64,000 nucleotides of DNA from Colwellia sp. 12G3 (GCF_002836775.1 NZ_PJAQ01000017.1:495000-558999), one strand, 5' to 3'; positions 34,142 to 45,123 are shown, counted from the stretch's first letter. Program-made: numbers and translations. Notes: a model not told the origin generated them from the letters alone.

Positions 34142-35801
34142 ATCTATATCCTCCTTAACAATAGCTGCTGTCGTTAGCATTTTAACCGGTTGTAATGAAG
34201 GGAATAAACTGTCTTTAAGTGAACGTAGTATTATCTATTGTTCTGAGGGTTCTCCGGAAACATTCAACCCTCAACTCAGTACTTCAGGCACAACTGCGGA
34301 TGCCAGTGCTAAGCAGCTTTATAACAGTCTTATTGTTTATAAAGGGAAAAACAACACCTTAGGCCCTGCTTTAGCAAGTTCATGGCATGTAACCCGTGAT
34401 GGTAAAAAAATCACCTTTTATTTACGCCAAGATGTAAAATTTCATCAAACAAGCTACTTTACACCAACAAGAGTATTGAATGCTGATGATGTTATCTTTA
34501 GTTTTAACCGAATTTTAGATAAAAACCATGCTTTTCATCAAGTATCAGGAGGCCAGTACCCCTTTTTTCAAAGTGTTAAGTTTGCAGAGCTCGTTGAGAA
34601 AATAGAGAGAATCAATGATTTTACTGTACGTTTTATTTTAAAGCGTAATGACAGCTCTTTCCTCGCGAATTTAGCTACCGATTATGCGGTAATTTTGTCC
34701 GAAGAATATGGGCAAACGCTTCAAAATAAAAGCACGCTTCATGAAATTGATATATTACCTATTGGTACAGGCCCTTTTAAGCTCAAAGATTACCGTGTCG
34801 GTTCGTTAATCCGCTTCTATCGTCATGATGACTATTGGCAAGAAAAAGCAAAAATAGAGCAACTTGTCTATGATATATCGCCAAGTAAAACAACCCGTTT
34901 AACTAAACTTTTGGCTAAAGAGTGTGATGTCAGTAGCTATCCTATAGCACATAAGAAAATAACTGAAAGAGCCGACTTATCATTAGAGTCGATTACCTCA
35001 TTAAATGTCGGATACTTTGGCTTTAATACTAGAAAGGCGCCTTTTGATAATAAATTAGTTCGTCAAGCTATCAGCTTAGCTATTAACAAACAGGCCATCA
35101 TTGATACGGTTTACCAAGGGCAGGCTGCACGGGCAAAATCTATATTACCTGAAACATCATGGGCTTATGATAGTGACACCCCTGAACTAGGTTATGATCC
35201 AATCCGCGCTAAATCATTATTAGAAGTTGCCGGTTATGCCCAAGGTTTTACCATGGACATTTGGGCAATGCCTGTACAGCGGGCATACAACCCAAATGCA
35301 GTAACCATGGCAAAACTTATTCAAGGTGACTTAAAAAAAATTGGCGTAGAAGTAAAGATTATTACTTATGAATGGAGTACTTTTTTACGTCGCTTATCAC
35401 AGGGTGAACATCAAACATTCTTATTAGGCTGGACTGCCGATCATCCAGACCCTGATAATTTTTTCACGCCAATGCTCAGCTGCTCTTCTAGCGAACAAGG
35501 CAGTAACCGCACATTTTGGTGCAATAAAGAGTATGACCAATTACTAAAAAATGCGCTAAGTACAACAAATATGAATAAACGAAAAAGCTATTATGCTAAA
35601 GCTATGGCAATAATTAACGAAGAGATTCCTTTATTAGCTATTGCTCACTCAAAGCGGTTTCAAGCGCGAGGTGTTGATGTCGAAGGGGGTATACTAGAAA
35701 ACTTTGGCGGTATCAGCTTTTATAAAGTATCTAAAAAGACGATGAATAACGACATTGAAACGTTAGCTCAGCCACAAACCGCTGATAAGGCGAGTAATTG
35801 A
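34131..35801 (+). CDS. sapA: SapA, periplasmic ABC-transporter binding lipoprotein
   Basis: About 556 residues from the ATG at 34131 (upstream TTG/ATG codons at 34113/34116 are less likely because a proper lipoprotein signal starts at MNFKSISSL). Lipobox ILTGC, then the SBP_bac_5 domain: CSEGSPETFNPQLSTSGTTAD, DDVIFSFNRILD, IGTGPFKLKDYRVGS, PFDNKLVRQAISLAINKQAI and the LGWTADHPDPDNF motif. SapA binds antimicrobial peptides, heme or other peptides. It overlaps pspF by 11 bases. Confidence 0.92.
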   Translation: MNFKSISSLTIAAVVSILTGCNEGNKLSLSERSIIYCSEGSPETFNPQLSTSGTTADASAKQLYNSLIVYKGKNNTLGPALASSWHVTRDGKKITFYLRQDVKFHQTSYFTPTRVLNADDVIFSFNRILDKNHAFHQVSGGQYPFFQSVKFAELVEKIERINDFTVRFILKRNDSSFLANLATDYAVILSEEYGQTLQNKSTLHEIDILPIGTGPFKLKDYRVGSLIRFYRHDDYWQEKAKIEQLVYDISPSKTTRLTKLLAKECDVSSYPIAHKKITERADLSLESITSLNVGYFGFNTRKAPFDNKLVRQAISLAINKQAIIDTVYQGQAARAKSILPETSWAYDSDTPELGYDPIRAKSLLEVAGYAQGFTMDIWAMPVQRAYNPNAVTMAKLIQGDLKKIGVEVKIITYEWSTFLRRLSQGEHQTFLLGWTADHPDPDNFFTPMLSCSSSEQGSNRTFWCNKEYDQLLKNALSTTNMNKRKSYYAKAMAIINEEIPLLAIAHSKRFQARGVDVEGGILENFGGISFYKVSKKTMNNDIETLAQPQTADKASN

Positions 35802-35802
35802 T

Positions 35803-36831
35803 ATGCTTACTTTTACCTTGAGACGCCTAAGCTTATTCCTTTTTACCATGTTGGTACTAACCCTTATATCGTTTAGCTTGAGTTTTTTATTCCCTGGTGA
35901 CACAGTCATTAATCACTCTGGCCAGATTAATGCGACGGCTACAGAGTTAGCGCAACTCAATGAAGCTTACCAAATGGATAAAAGCATATTTACGCAGTAT
36001 AGAGCTTACTTAACACATATCCTTAACGGTGATTTAGGTCAATCAATGGCAAGCCAATCACCTATAAGTAATGAAGTAATAGAACTATTACCAGCAACTA
36101 TAGAGCTCAGTTTAGTCGCCTTGCTTATCGCTATGTTAATTGGTATACCTTTAGGATTTATAGCGGCCATTAATCACAATAAAGCTAGTGACAATGCTAT
36201 TTTGTCGCTAGCCATGCTTGGCTATTCTATTCCTGTTTTTTGGCTGGGCCTGTTGGCTATACTTTTCTTCTCAATAGGTCTTGGTTGGTTGCCATCTGCA
36301 GGAAATATTAGCTTACTCTTTGAAATAGAATTTGTTACTGGTATTCAATTTATTGATATTTTACTCAGCGACAGTCCCTATAAATGGCAAGCATTTAGTA
36401 ATGCGAGTGCCCATATAGTTTTACCCGCATGCGTTATCGCGTTGGCGCCTGCCACTATTTTTATTCGCTTATCTCGGGCAGCGATGATTGAAGTATTAGC
36501 CGCCAGCTATATCAGAGCAGCCCGCTCTAAAGGACTAAACTTTAAACAGATAATATTCCGGCACGCTATTCGTAATGCACTAATCAAAATAATACGTCAC
36601 GTGGGTTTACAGTTTGCCAATTTGGTTACTCTCGCAATGGTAACTGAGGTTATTTTTAGTTGGCCAGGCATTGGTCGCTGGCTTATAGAAAGTATTTCTC
36701 AGCGTGATTACACTGCGATACAAAGCGGTTTATTAGTACTTTCTTGTTTTATATTTATTATTCATATTTTAACCGACTTTATTTATGCCGCTCTCAATCC
36801 ATTAGCACGAGGTAATAGTCATGGCTCGTGA
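35803..36831 (+). CDS. sapB: SapB, ABC transporter permease
   Basis: 342 residues of the DppB/OppB permease family: N-terminal helix (LSLFLFTMLVLTLISFSLSF), several further helices, and the cytoplasmic loop EVLAASYIRAARSKGLNFKQ with the EAA-type motif contacting the ATPases. It starts one base after the sapA stop and overlaps sapC by 11 bases. It forms the transmembrane pore with SapC. Confidence 0.95.
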   Translation: MLTFTLRRLSLFLFTMLVLTLISFSLSFLFPGDTVINHSGQINATATELAQLNEAYQMDKSIFTQYRAYLTHILNGDLGQSMASQSPISNEVIELLPATIELSLVALLIAMLIGIPLGFIAAINHNKASDNAILSLAMLGYSIPVFWLGLLAILFFSIGLGWLPSAGNISLLFEIEFVTGIQFIDILLSDSPYKWQAFSNASAHIVLPACVIALAPATIFIRLSRAAMIEVLAASYIRAARSKGLNFKQIIFRHAIRNALIKIIRHVGLQFANLVTLAMVTEVIFSWPGIGRWLIESISQRDYTAIQSGLLVLSCFIFIIHILTDFIYAALNPLARGNSHGS

Positions 36832-37714
36832 AAAAATATACCTTGAAGAAGTATTTCCTTCTCCTTTCATGCAGTTATGGGGTATTTTCCGTAAAACCCC
36901 TGTTGCTATGGTTGGCTTTTGCTGTTTCATTTTTCTTGTTACTCTCGCTATTTTCGCGCCAATAATTTCCCCTTACTCACCTGTAGAGGGCCATTTAGAT
37001 ATGATATTACTGCCACCTGCGTGGCATATAGATGGTAATGTCAGTTACCTTTTAGGTACTGATGAGCTTGGTAGAGATATGCTATCTAGGCTAATGTATG
37101 GTACTTCGCTCACCTTTGGCTTGAGCTTTATTGTGGTGATTTTCTCTTTAGTTATCGGTGTAGTCATTGGTTCCCTATCTGCATTAACGAGGGGAATTAA
37201 ATCGAGCTTTTTAAATCACTTTCTTGATGTGATTTTATCTATTCCATCGCTATTACTCGCTATTATTATTGTTGCAATTTTAGGGCCTGGTATTAGTAAC
37301 ACTGTTTGGGCAATTGCTATTGTATTTATCCCACAATTTATTCATATAACCCGATACGCAGTAAAAGAAGAATTTAGAAAAGACTATGTACTTGCATCGC
37401 GTCTTGATGGAGCCGGTAACTTCCGGATTTTGTACTATTCAGTATTCCCTAATATTGTTGAACGCTTAATGAGTCAGGCTACTCTAGCGCAATCTGCTGC
37501 GATCTTAGATATAGCAACGCTAGGGTTCTTAGGATTAGGGGCGCAAATCCCCTTACCTGAATGGGGTGCTATCTTGGCCAATGGTCTTGAACATTTTTAT
37601 ATAGCGCCTTGGACAGTTTACTTACCTGGTTTAGCGATATTATTTGCTGTTGTTGCCACTAATTTGGTTGGTGAAGGTATTCGCCATGCCCTCAAACTCC
37701 GTAAGGAAAATTAA
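36821..37714 (+). CDS. sapC: SapC, ABC transporter permease
   Basis: 297 residues of the DppC/OppC family, with an N-terminal cytoplasmic stretch, several helices, the LLGTDELGRDMLSRLMYGTS motif and the EAA loop (FRKDYVLASRLDGAGNFRIL). It pairs with SapB. Confidence 0.95.
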   Translation: MAREKIYLEEVFPSPFMQLWGIFRKTPVAMVGFCCFIFLVTLAIFAPIISPYSPVEGHLDMILLPPAWHIDGNVSYLLGTDELGRDMLSRLMYGTSLTFGLSFIVVIFSLVIGVVIGSLSALTRGIKSSFLNHFLDVILSIPSLLLAIIIVAILGPGISNTVWAIAIVFIPQFIHITRYAVKEEFRKDYVLASRLDGAGNFRILYYSVFPNIVERLMSQATLAQSAAILDIATLGFLGLGAQIPLPEWGAILANGLEHFYIAPWTVYLPGLAILFAVVATNLVGEGIRHALKLRKEN

Positions 37715-37808
37715 TGGGATTATTTACCAGAGTGAACGTAACAAACAATATACCATTGCTGTCTTTAATATTAACGTATTTGCCTAAAAGAGCGTGTAAG
37801 TATAATTT

Positions 37809-38843
37809 ATGAATTTACTCGACATTAGAAACTTATCCATTGAACTAGATACTCCCTCCGGTCGTGTACTGGCGGTAGATAAAGTCAGTTTATCGATAAA
37901 AGAAGGCGAATTTCGTGGTTTAGTAGGTGAGTCAGGCTCAGGTAAATCTTTATTAGCACAAGCAATTATAGGTGTTTTGGAAGATAAGTGGCATGTCCAT
38001 GCTGACCGATTTCATTGGCGAGGCATCGACTTATTACGCCTAACAATTGATGAGCGTAGAGCGTTATTATGTCGTGATATTGCCATGATATTCCAAGAGC
38101 CGATGAGTTGCTTAGACCCAACCACTTTGATAGGCGAACAGTTAAGTGAAGCCATTGATACTTCTCAGTTATCAGGTTATTTTTGGCAACGTAAAAAGCA
38201 ACGTAAAGAAGCGGTAATCAAGTTACTTCACAAGGTAGGTATTAAGAAACATAGCCTATGTATTAATAGCTACCCTCATCAACTCACAGAAGCTATTTGC
38301 CAACGTGTGATGATAGCGATAGCTCTCGCGGGTAGACCTATTTTATTAATTGCCGATGAGCCAACAGCCGCAATGGAAAGTACTAATCAAGGACAAATAT
38401 TTAGATTACTTGCCAACTTAAATCAATTAAAAAACATGTCTATCTTATTGATAAGCCATGATTTAGAAAACCTTACTCATTGGACAAACACTATTACGGT
38501 TATGTATAGTGGCCAATTTGTTGAGTCAGGAAGTACAGAGCAAATATTTAATAAGCCTATGCATCCTTATACTCGAGCTTTAGTTGATAGTAGCACTAAG
38601 GCTAATCTACAATTACCTTCTAAATCACGCCTTATGACCTTACCGGGTAGTATCCCTCTTTTACAGCATTTACCCATTGGTTGTAGATTAGGCCCTCGAT
38701 GTCCTAGAGCACAAAAAACTTGTGTCGCGGCACCTAAGGTCAGTAATTTTCATGGTCATAAAGTTAGCTGTCACTTCCCTTTGATCAGAGGAAACCGTAA
38801 AAAAGATTCGGTAAAACACAAAGCAGTAAAAGGAATAAACTAA
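37809..38843 (+). CDS. sapD: SapD, ABC transporter ATPase
   Basis: 344 residues. Walker A GESGSGKS, Walker B LLIADEPTAAME, and a degenerate signature (HQLTEAICQRVMIAIAL) in place of LSGGQ, as I remember for E. coli SapD. The C-terminal cysteine-containing oligopeptide-transporter domain (PIGCRLGPRCPRAQKTC) is present. A 94-base gap separates it from sapC, with no obvious terminator. With SapF it energises the transporter; in E. coli SapD also affects potassium uptake. Confidence 0.94.
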   Translation: MNLLDIRNLSIELDTPSGRVLAVDKVSLSIKEGEFRGLVGESGSGKSLLAQAIIGVLEDKWHVHADRFHWRGIDLLRLTIDERRALLCRDIAMIFQEPMSCLDPTTLIGEQLSEAIDTSQLSGYFWQRKKQRKEAVIKLLHKVGIKKHSLCINSYPHQLTEAICQRVMIAIALAGRPILLIADEPTAAMESTNQGQIFRLLANLNQLKNMSILLISHDLENLTHWTNTITVMYSGQFVESGSTEQIFNKPMHPYTRALVDSSTKANLQLPSKSRLMTLPGSIPLLQHLPIGCRLGPRCPRAQKTCVAAPKVSNFHGHKVSCHFPLIRGNRKKDSVKHKAVKGIN

Positions 38844-38844
38844 G

Positions 38845-39621
38845 ATGAGTGTTTTATTAGATGTTAAGGAAATAACAAAATCATTTAAACTTAAAGGTCA
38901 TTGGTATCACAAGCGAAAGTTTACCGCATTATCTCCGTTATCTTTTGCCATTGAAGCAAATAAAACGCTGGCGATTGTTGGTGAAACAGGCTCAGGAAAG
39001 TCAACACTAGCAAAAATACTGGTGGGTGCAGAGAGTCCGACTACGGGTAAAATATATTTGAATGGTCAGCTGTTACAGAATCAACGCTTTAAACAGAGGT
39101 GTCAGCATATCAGAATGATATTCCAAGACTCTGGTACCACCTTAAATCCTAGTTTAACCATTCAAGAGTTACTCGATGAGCCTTTGATACTTAATACCGA
39201 GTTAAATGAAAAAGAACGCCAACAGCTTATTCGTACTACATTACAAAAGGTAGGTTTGCTTGGCGATCATATGAATTTCTATCCTCATATGTTCTCTGGT
39301 GGACAAAAACAAAGGATATCGCTCGCTAGGGCTATTATACTGCAACCCCAAGTTATCATCCTAGATGAAGCCTTAGCAGCTTTAGACCCTTCATTACGCT
39401 CCCAAATGATTAACTTGTTACTCGATTTACAACAGCAAATGGGCTTAGCTTATATTTTAATTTCTCACAATCTAGGCATTGTTCGCCACTTCAGTGACGA
39501 TGTAATGGTGATGTCACATGGAAAAGTGGTTGAGTCAGGGAAAACGATTGAAGTAATGCGTAACCCTCAACATAAAGTCACTCAAAAATTAATGATGAGC
39601 CAGAACATCCAGCTCAAGTAA
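38845..39621 (+). CDS. sapF: SapF, ABC transporter ATPase
   Basis: 258 residues. Walker A GETGSGKST, a conventional signature FSGGQKQRISLARA, Walker B VIILDEALAALD and the H-loop ISHNLGI. The catalytically canonical partner of SapD. It starts one base after sapD and ends the operon, followed by a strong bidirectional terminator. Confidence 0.95.
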   Translation: MSVLLDVKEITKSFKLKGHWYHKRKFTALSPLSFAIEANKTLAIVGETGSGKSTLAKILVGAESPTTGKIYLNGQLLQNQRFKQRCQHIRMIFQDSGTTLNPSLTIQELLDEPLILNTELNEKERQQLIRTTLQKVGLLGDHMNFYPHMFSGGQKQRISLARAIILQPQVIILDEALAALDPSLRSQMINLLLDLQQQMGLAYILISHNLGIVRHFSDDVMVMSHGKVVESGKTIEVMRNPQHKVTQKLMMSQNIQLK

Positions 39622-39770
39622 CCAAGTAACCTAAGGTATTAGCTCTTTCATATTTGCATGAGATAACTGCCCCATACTTTTGCATTATGCCATTTGTATT
39701 AATTTAGTGATCAAAATTCAATGAGGATAAATTTTCAAGTTCAACGCATATGATTGAGCAATATAAAACA

Positions 39771-39806
39771 AAAAAGCCAATAGCAGTTAAATGCTATTGG
39801 CTTTTT
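39771..39806. terminator. Bidirectional terminator between sapF and ppiD
   Basis: AAAAAGCCAATAGCA / TGCTATTGGCTTTTT: 15-bp perfect stem with a six-base loop and T runs on both strands, between the convergent sapF and ppiD genes. Confidence 0.92.
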
Positions 39807-39858
39807 TAGTTATAAAGTATTTACTTTAAGACAGTTTTCTCGTCTTGCAAATTAATTT

Positions 39859-41775
39859 CTAGTAAGCGGCTACTGGCTCAGAAACTTCTTTACGTGTAAT
39901 TTTAGCACCTACTTTTAAAGAGTTAACAAAACTCTGATACGCGGATTGTGCTAATTGAGACGTCTGTTGCTGTCCTAAGTTAGGGTTAGCAGCTGTTTCA
40001 CTAACACCTACAGCGGTAACTTCAACTAAAGCAAGAGCACCATTGCTTAACGCTACAGTAGACGCTGAAACAACACCGTTAGTTGGGTGTGGTAATACAA
40101 AGGCAGCACGACTGATGCTTTGATCAACTTCTGGGCTATAACGAGCAACCTTTTCTTTACTAACAAAACTCGTATTAAGTGCTGTTAGCTGTGACGTTAT
40201 ATCAACACCAGCATTAAAGTCAGCCAATAATAAATCAACCGTTTGTTGAGCTTTTTCGGTAGCTTTTTGATTAACTAATATATCTTTAATTTGTGCTTCT
40301 ACTTCCACTAAAGGTTTGATGTTAGCTTTTTGGAAAGTATTAAGACGTAATACAAGTACAACACTGTCACTCACTTCAATAAGGTCTGAGTTCATGTTGT
40401 CTTGTAAAACAATTTCAGAGAAAGCGGCTTCAATCACTTTACTTTGATCAAAAGGAGCACTATTTCCACTGCGTAGTAACCAAGGAGAAGTTTGTATAGT
40501 GGCCTTTATTTCTGCCGCTGCATCTTCTAGGCTATCTGGAAATTCAAAACTGATACGTGCCATTTCTTGCTGTAGCGTAAAGAATTTGTCTTGTGCTTGG
40601 TCATTACTTAATTTAGTAAGTAACTCAGCTTTCACATCAACAAACGCTTGAACAGCCTCTTCTTTATACTCGGTTAATTTCAGTACATGATAACCAAAGC
40701 TAGTTTTAACTAATGGACTAATCTCACCTACATTAACTAATGCTAAAGCTGCTTCATCAAAATTTTCTTCCATTACGCCTGGCTCAAGCCATTCTAAATC
40801 ACCACCGTTTTCACCACTAAAAGTATCGTTAGACACTTCTTTTGCTAACACAGCAAAGTCTTCACCTTGCTCAAGTCGAGTTAATACTGCTTGCGCGCTA
40901 GTCTTCGCCGCTTCATCATCAGCATTACCATCAATAAATTCAATAAGGATATGAGAAATACGACGCTGAGCTGTTTCAGTAAAACTGGTTAAGTTTTCTT
41001 GGTAATAATTCGATAACTCTTCATCAGTAACATTAATGTCTTTAGCAATATCAGCAACATTTAAGCTAATATAATTAACTTTAACTTGTTCTTTATTTTC
41101 AAAACGAGCTTGATTGGCTATATAGTAATTATTTACTTCTTCATCCGTTAACACTACATCGTCTTTAAACTGCTGTGCAGAAATTGTTGCGAATCGAATA
41201 TCACGTGTTTGATTTTGTAACGTCAGTTGTAACTTCTCTTGGTAAGGTAAGTTAAATTCGGTAGCAACTAATGCTTGGCTTAACTGACGACGAGTCATTT
41301 CAACGCGTAAGTAATCGCGAAAGTCAGATGATTGAAAGAAACCCGCTTGATTGATAATAGCTAAATAGCGATTGTTATCAAAAGCACCGTCAACTTGGAA
41401 TTCAGGCATCTTGCGGATCGTTTCTTTTAAACGAAGATCAGACACACGAATAGCGAGTGCTTCACTATTTTGATCGATCAATTTTTCATTAATTAGGTTA
41501 TCTAAAACACCTTGACGAAAGTTAGCCATATAATTTGCATCATTTGATAATGTATCAAACATTTCTCCAAATTGTTGCGCCATACGGCCACGCTGTGCTT
41601 GATAAGCTTTATTAAATGCTTGCTGGCTAATAGCCTCACCATTAACCGTAGCAACTGAGGTATCAACTGAGTTGCTATAACTTCCAACACCGGCGACAGC
41701 GAAGGTTAGGATAATCAAACCAAGAATAATTTTGGCAGTCAATCCCTGCGATTTTTCACGAATATCTTCTAACAT
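39859..41775 (-). CDS. ppiD: PpiD, periplasmic peptidyl-prolyl isomerase/chaperone
   Basis: 638 residues. One N-terminal membrane anchor (KIILGLIILTFAVAGVGSYS), a SurA_N-like chaperone region (about residues 35-200), a parvulin domain (about 265-360: RRISHILIEFIDG, ENGGDLEWLEPGVM and SFGYHVLKLTEYKEE) and a C-terminal chaperone part. It helps outer-membrane and secreted proteins fold near the SecYEG exit. Location downstream of hupB and lon is the standard gene order lon-hupB-ppiD. Confidence 0.94.
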   Translation of the reverse strand: MLEDIREKSQGLTAKIILGLIILTFAVAGVGSYSNSVDTSVATVNGEAISQQAFNKAYQAQRGRMAQQFGEMFDTLSNDANYMANFRQGVLDNLINEKLIDQNSEALAIRVSDLRLKETIRKMPEFQVDGAFDNNRYLAIINQAGFFQSSDFRDYLRVEMTRRQLSQALVATEFNLPYQEKLQLTLQNQTRDIRFATISAQQFKDDVVLTDEEVNNYYIANQARFENKEQVKVNYISLNVADIAKDINVTDEELSNYYQENLTSFTETAQRRISHILIEFIDGNADDEAAKTSAQAVLTRLEQGEDFAVLAKEVSNDTFSGENGGDLEWLEPGVMEENFDEAALALVNVGEISPLVKTSFGYHVLKLTEYKEEAVQAFVDVKAELLTKLSNDQAQDKFFTLQQEMARISFEFPDSLEDAAAEIKATIQTSPWLLRSGNSAPFDQSKVIEAAFSEIVLQDNMNSDLIEVSDSVVLVLRLNTFQKANIKPLVEVEAQIKDILVNQKATEKAQQTVDLLLADFNAGVDITSQLTALNTSFVSKEKVARYSPEVDQSISRAAFVLPHPTNGVVSASTVALSNGALALVEVTAVGVSETAANPNLGQQQTSQLAQSAYQSFVNSLKVGAKITRKEVSEPVAAY

Positions 41776-41928
41776 TAATTTCTCTTTTTTTATGCCTAAA
41801 AATCTAGACTTAAGTATCTTTAAATTCAGTTGCTCGCGATTTTAGCAGATGATAAGCATTGCTTGAAGCACAACATGAATTAAATGCAAATTTATTATGA
41901 TTATTTATTATTACATGGGTCATAAAGT

Positions 41929-41955
41929 AAAAAACCACCTAAAAAGGTGGTTTTT
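41929..41955 (-). terminator. Terminator downstream of hupB
   Basis: AAAAACCACCT-AAAA-AGGTGGTTTTT hairpin with a T-rich tail, about 33 bases past the hupB stop. Confidence 0.88.
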
Positions 41956-41987
41956 AATACGCGGTATATCTTAGTCGAAATATGTGA

Positions 41988-42260
41988 CTAGTTACATGCG
42001 TCTTTTAATGCTTTACCAGCTTTGAAAGATGGAATTTTTGCAGCAGCGATTTGGATGGTAGCACCCGTTTGTGGGTTACGACCAGTACGTGCAGCACGGT
42101 CACGTACTGAGAAAGTACCAAAACCAACAAGAGCTACTTGCTCGCCATCTTTTAATTCATCAGTTACAGCGCCAATAAATGAATCTAATGCACGACCCGC
42201 AGCAGCTTTTGAAATGTCTGCACCAGCAGCAATTTTCTCGATTAGTTGAGATTTATTCAC
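41988..42260 (-). CDS. hupB: HU family DNA-binding protein, beta subunit
   Basis: 90 residues, the size of all HU proteins. N-terminal [20 protein letters not shown] and the DNA-arm motif RTGRNPQTG followed by [13 protein letters not shown]. It bends and compacts DNA as a dimer. Located between lon and ppiD as in E. coli. Confidence 0.97.
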   Translation of the reverse strand: MNKSQLIEKIAAGADISKAAAGRALDSFIGAVTDELKDGEQVALVGFGTFSVRDRAARTGRNPQTGATIQIAAAKIPSFKAGKALKDACN

Positions 42261-42557
42261 AGTGTATACCCCTTCAATTGTTATTATGCAACGCTATCCA
42301 TTTTATATATGTTATCAATAAAAAATATAACTTTATTGATAACTTCAAGCGTTGAGTTTAGAAAATATTATGCTCTCTAGCTCCCTCAAATTCATCTATA
42401 TTACAGAGTGAGTAAGGGGTCTAGCGATAAAAGCGTAGTTAACTTACCATAGTTTCAGCGTTTGAAAAGCGATAATTACTATTATTTGCATAATTTTTCT
42501 ATTTTTTAACCTTTTTTGACCTAAATCATCAAAAAAGGCTAAGCTTTAAGCAAATTA

Positions 42558-44903
42558 TTATTCAGCTTTCCATTGTTCTACAGGGTGTTCAAGCGCAAGA
42601 GCAAGAACTTCATCTATCCATTTTACAGGATGAATAGACAACTCAGCTTTAACATTTTCAGGGATTTCTTGTAAATCACGTTCATTCTCATGAGGTATAA
42701 TTACGGTTTTTATACCACCACGATGCGCCGCAAGTAACTTTTCTTTTAAACCACCTATGGCCAAAACTTCACCACGAAGGGTGATCTCACCAGTCATAGC
42801 TACGTCTGCTTTTACCGGATTACCCGTAAGACTTGAAACAAGTGCGGTACACATACCAACACCAGCACTAGGTCCATCTTTTGGTGTTGCTCCTTCAGGA
42901 ACATGAACATGGATATCACGTTTCTCATAAAAATCTTCATTAATGCGAAGTTTCTCCGTACGACTTCTTACAACCGTCATCGCTGCTTGAATAGATTCTT
43001 GCATGACGTCACCTAGTGAACCGGTATAAGTCAGCTTACCTTTACCTGGAACAGAGGCTGTTTCTATGGTCAGTAACTCACCACCGACTTGAGTCCAAGC
43101 TAAACCTGTTACCAAGCCAATTCGGTTCTTATCATCTGCTTTACCGTAATCAAAGCGTTGCACACCTAAAAATTCATTTAGGTTTTCTTGATTGATGGTT
43201 ACTTTCTTTAATTTTTTATCAAGTAAGATTGACTTCACTGCTTTACGACATAATTTAGATATTTCACGCTCTAAACTACGTACGCCCGCTTCACGGGTGT
43301 AATAGCGAATAATACCCATGAGAGCACTGTCATCAATATCGATTTCTTTAGCTTTTAAGCCATTTCGCTCAATTTGCTTATCAACAAGGTGCTTACGCGC
43401 AATATTAAGTTTTTCATCTTCGGTATAACCTGATAGTCGTATCACTTCCATACGATCTAACAACGGACCAGGGATATCCATACTATTTGAGGTTGCAACA
43501 AACATCACATCCGATAAGTCATAATCCACTTCTAGGTAATGATCATTAAAGGTAGTATTTTGCTCCGGATCTAGCACTTCAAGTAATGCTGACGCTGGAT
43601 CACCACGCATGTCAGAAGCCATTTTATCAATTTCATCCAATAAGAAAAGTGGGTTCTTAACACCTACTTTTGATATTTTTTGAATTAACTTACCAGGTAA
43701 AGAACCAATATAAGTACGTCTATGACCACGAATTTCAGCTTCATCACGAACGCCACCTAAGGCCATACGAACATATTTTCGTCCGGTTGACTTAGCAATT
43801 GACTGACCAAGTGAGGTCTTACCAACACCTGGAGGACCTACTAAACACAGAATAGGACCTTTTAACTTGCTTACGCGTTGTTGTACGGCTAGATATTCTA
43901 AAATACGTTCTTTAACTTTATCTAGGCCGTAATGATCTTCGTCAAGCACTTCTTGAGCAAGAGCAAGATTACGCTTTAATTTACTACGCTTTTTCCAAGG
44001 CACATTTATCATACATTCGATATAACTGCGCACTACCGTTGCTTCAGCCGACATAGGCGACATCATTTTAAGCTTTTGCAACTCACCTAAGGTCTTATCC
44101 TTAGCCTCACTAGGCATTTGCGCCTCTTCAATACGCTTCGCCATTTGCTCAAGCTCATCAGGAGTGTCTTCTCCTTCATTAAGCTCTTTTTGAATAGCTT
44201 TCATTTGCTCATTCAAATAATAATCACGCTGGCTTTTTTCCATTTGTTTTTTAACACGAGTACGAATTTTCTTTTCAACTTGAAGTAAGTCAATCTCGCC
44301 CTCCATTAATGCCATCAAGTGCTCTAAACGAACATTTACGTCAAGAATTTCTAGTACTTTTTGTTTGTCAGCTAGCTTAAGAGGCATATGAGCTGCCATG
44401 GTATCTGCTAGCTGCTCAGCATCGTCTATACCCGATACCGAAGTAAGAACTTCTGGTGGAATTTTTTTATTAAGCTTTACATAGCCTTCAAACTGAGAAA
44501 TAGCGGAACGAATCAATACCTCGATATCTTCGTTCACTTCAGTGCTAGGAGTCACATATTCAATTTCAGCACTAAAATATTCTTCGGTCTCAACAAATTT
44601 CTTTATCGTCGCTCGTTGTGCACCTTCTACTAATACCTTAACGGTACCATCGGGAAGTTTTAACATCTGCAAAATCGTAGCGACGGTACCTGTGGTATAT
44701 ACGTCATCTGCTTGAGGATCATCAATAGCAGCATCTTTTTGCGCAACAAGAAAGACCTGTTTATCGTTTTCCATGGCTAGATCTAGACAACGAATTGACT
44801 TTTCACGACCGACAAAAAGTGGGATAACCATTTGTGGGTAAACAACAACATCTCTTAAGGCTAAAACGGGGATCTCAACGACACCAGATAATTCTTTACT
44901 CAT
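42558..44903 (-). CDS. lon: Lon ATP-dependent protease
   Basis: 781 residues, full length (E. coli 784). N-terminal substrate-recognition domain ([20 protein letters not shown]), AAA+ domain with Walker A GPPGVGKT and Walker [11 protein letters not shown], and the C-terminal Ser-Lys protease domain (catalytic serine in [20 protein letters not shown]). It degrades misfolded and regulatory proteins. A near-consensus heat-shock promoter lies upstream. Confidence 0.97.
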   Translation of the reverse strand: MSKELSGVVEIPVLALRDVVVYPQMVIPLFVGREKSIRCLDLAMENDKQVFLVAQKDAAIDDPQADDVYTTGTVATILQMLKLPDGTVKVLVEGAQRATIKKFVETEEYFSAEIEYVTPSTEVNEDIEVLIRSAISQFEGYVKLNKKIPPEVLTSVSGIDDAEQLADTMAAHMPLKLADKQKVLEILDVNVRLEHLMALMEGEIDLLQVEKKIRTRVKKQMEKSQRDYYLNEQMKAIQKELNEGEDTPDELEQMAKRIEEAQMPSEAKDKTLGELQKLKMMSPMSAEATVVRSYIECMINVPWKKRSKLKRNLALAQEVLDEDHYGLDKVKERILEYLAVQQRVSKLKGPILCLVGPPGVGKTSLGQSIAKSTGRKYVRMALGGVRDEAEIRGHRRTYIGSLPGKLIQKISKVGVKNPLFLLDEIDKMASDMRGDPASALLEVLDPEQNTTFNDHYLEVDYDLSDVMFVATSNSMDIPGPLLDRMEVIRLSGYTEDEKLNIARKHLVDKQIERNGLKAKEIDIDDSALMGIIRYYTREAGVRSLEREISKLCRKAVKSILLDKKLKKVTINQENLNEFLGVQRFDYGKADDKNRIGLVTGLAWTQVGGELLTIETASVPGKGKLTYTGSLGDVMQESIQAAMTVVRSRTEKLRINEDFYEKRDIHVHVPEGATPKDGPSAGVGMCTALVSSLTGNPVKADVAMTGEITLRGEVLAIGGLKEKLLAAHRGGIKTVIIPHENERDLQEIPENVKAELSIHPVKWIDEVLALALEHPVEQWKAE

Positions 44904-44960
44904 TGGCTACTCTTCTTGGGAATTGTTTTAATTAATAGAAAAAATAAAGCTATAGAATCT

Positions 44961-44987
44961 ATATGGGGCTCGGCTGTTAACTTTCAA
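44961..44987 (-). promoter_or_regulatory. Sigma-32 (heat-shock) promoter of lon
   Basis: Reverse strand TTGAAA (44982-44987), a 13-base spacer, CCCCATAT (44961-44968). This matches the RpoH consensus CTTGAAA / CCCCATNT. Transcription would start about 50-55 bases before the lon ATG. Confidence 0.85.
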
Positions 44988-45035
44988 CAAAAGATAAAAA
45001 ATAAAGAGAAAAACTTGTTAAATTAGCCATAGATC

Positions 45036-45087
45036 AAAAAAGCCTCAAGTACTAAGTAACTATTATTACTTACTACTTGAGGCTTTT
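45036..45087 (-). terminator. Terminator downstream of clpX
   Basis: AAAAAAGCCTCAAGTA and TACTTGAGGCTTTT pair over 14 bases around a partly paired loop; T-rich tail on the minus strand, about 35 bases past the clpX stop. Confidence 0.88.
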
Positions 45088-45123
45088 ACACTTTATTCTA
45101 AATTTTATAACATAACGATAAAA

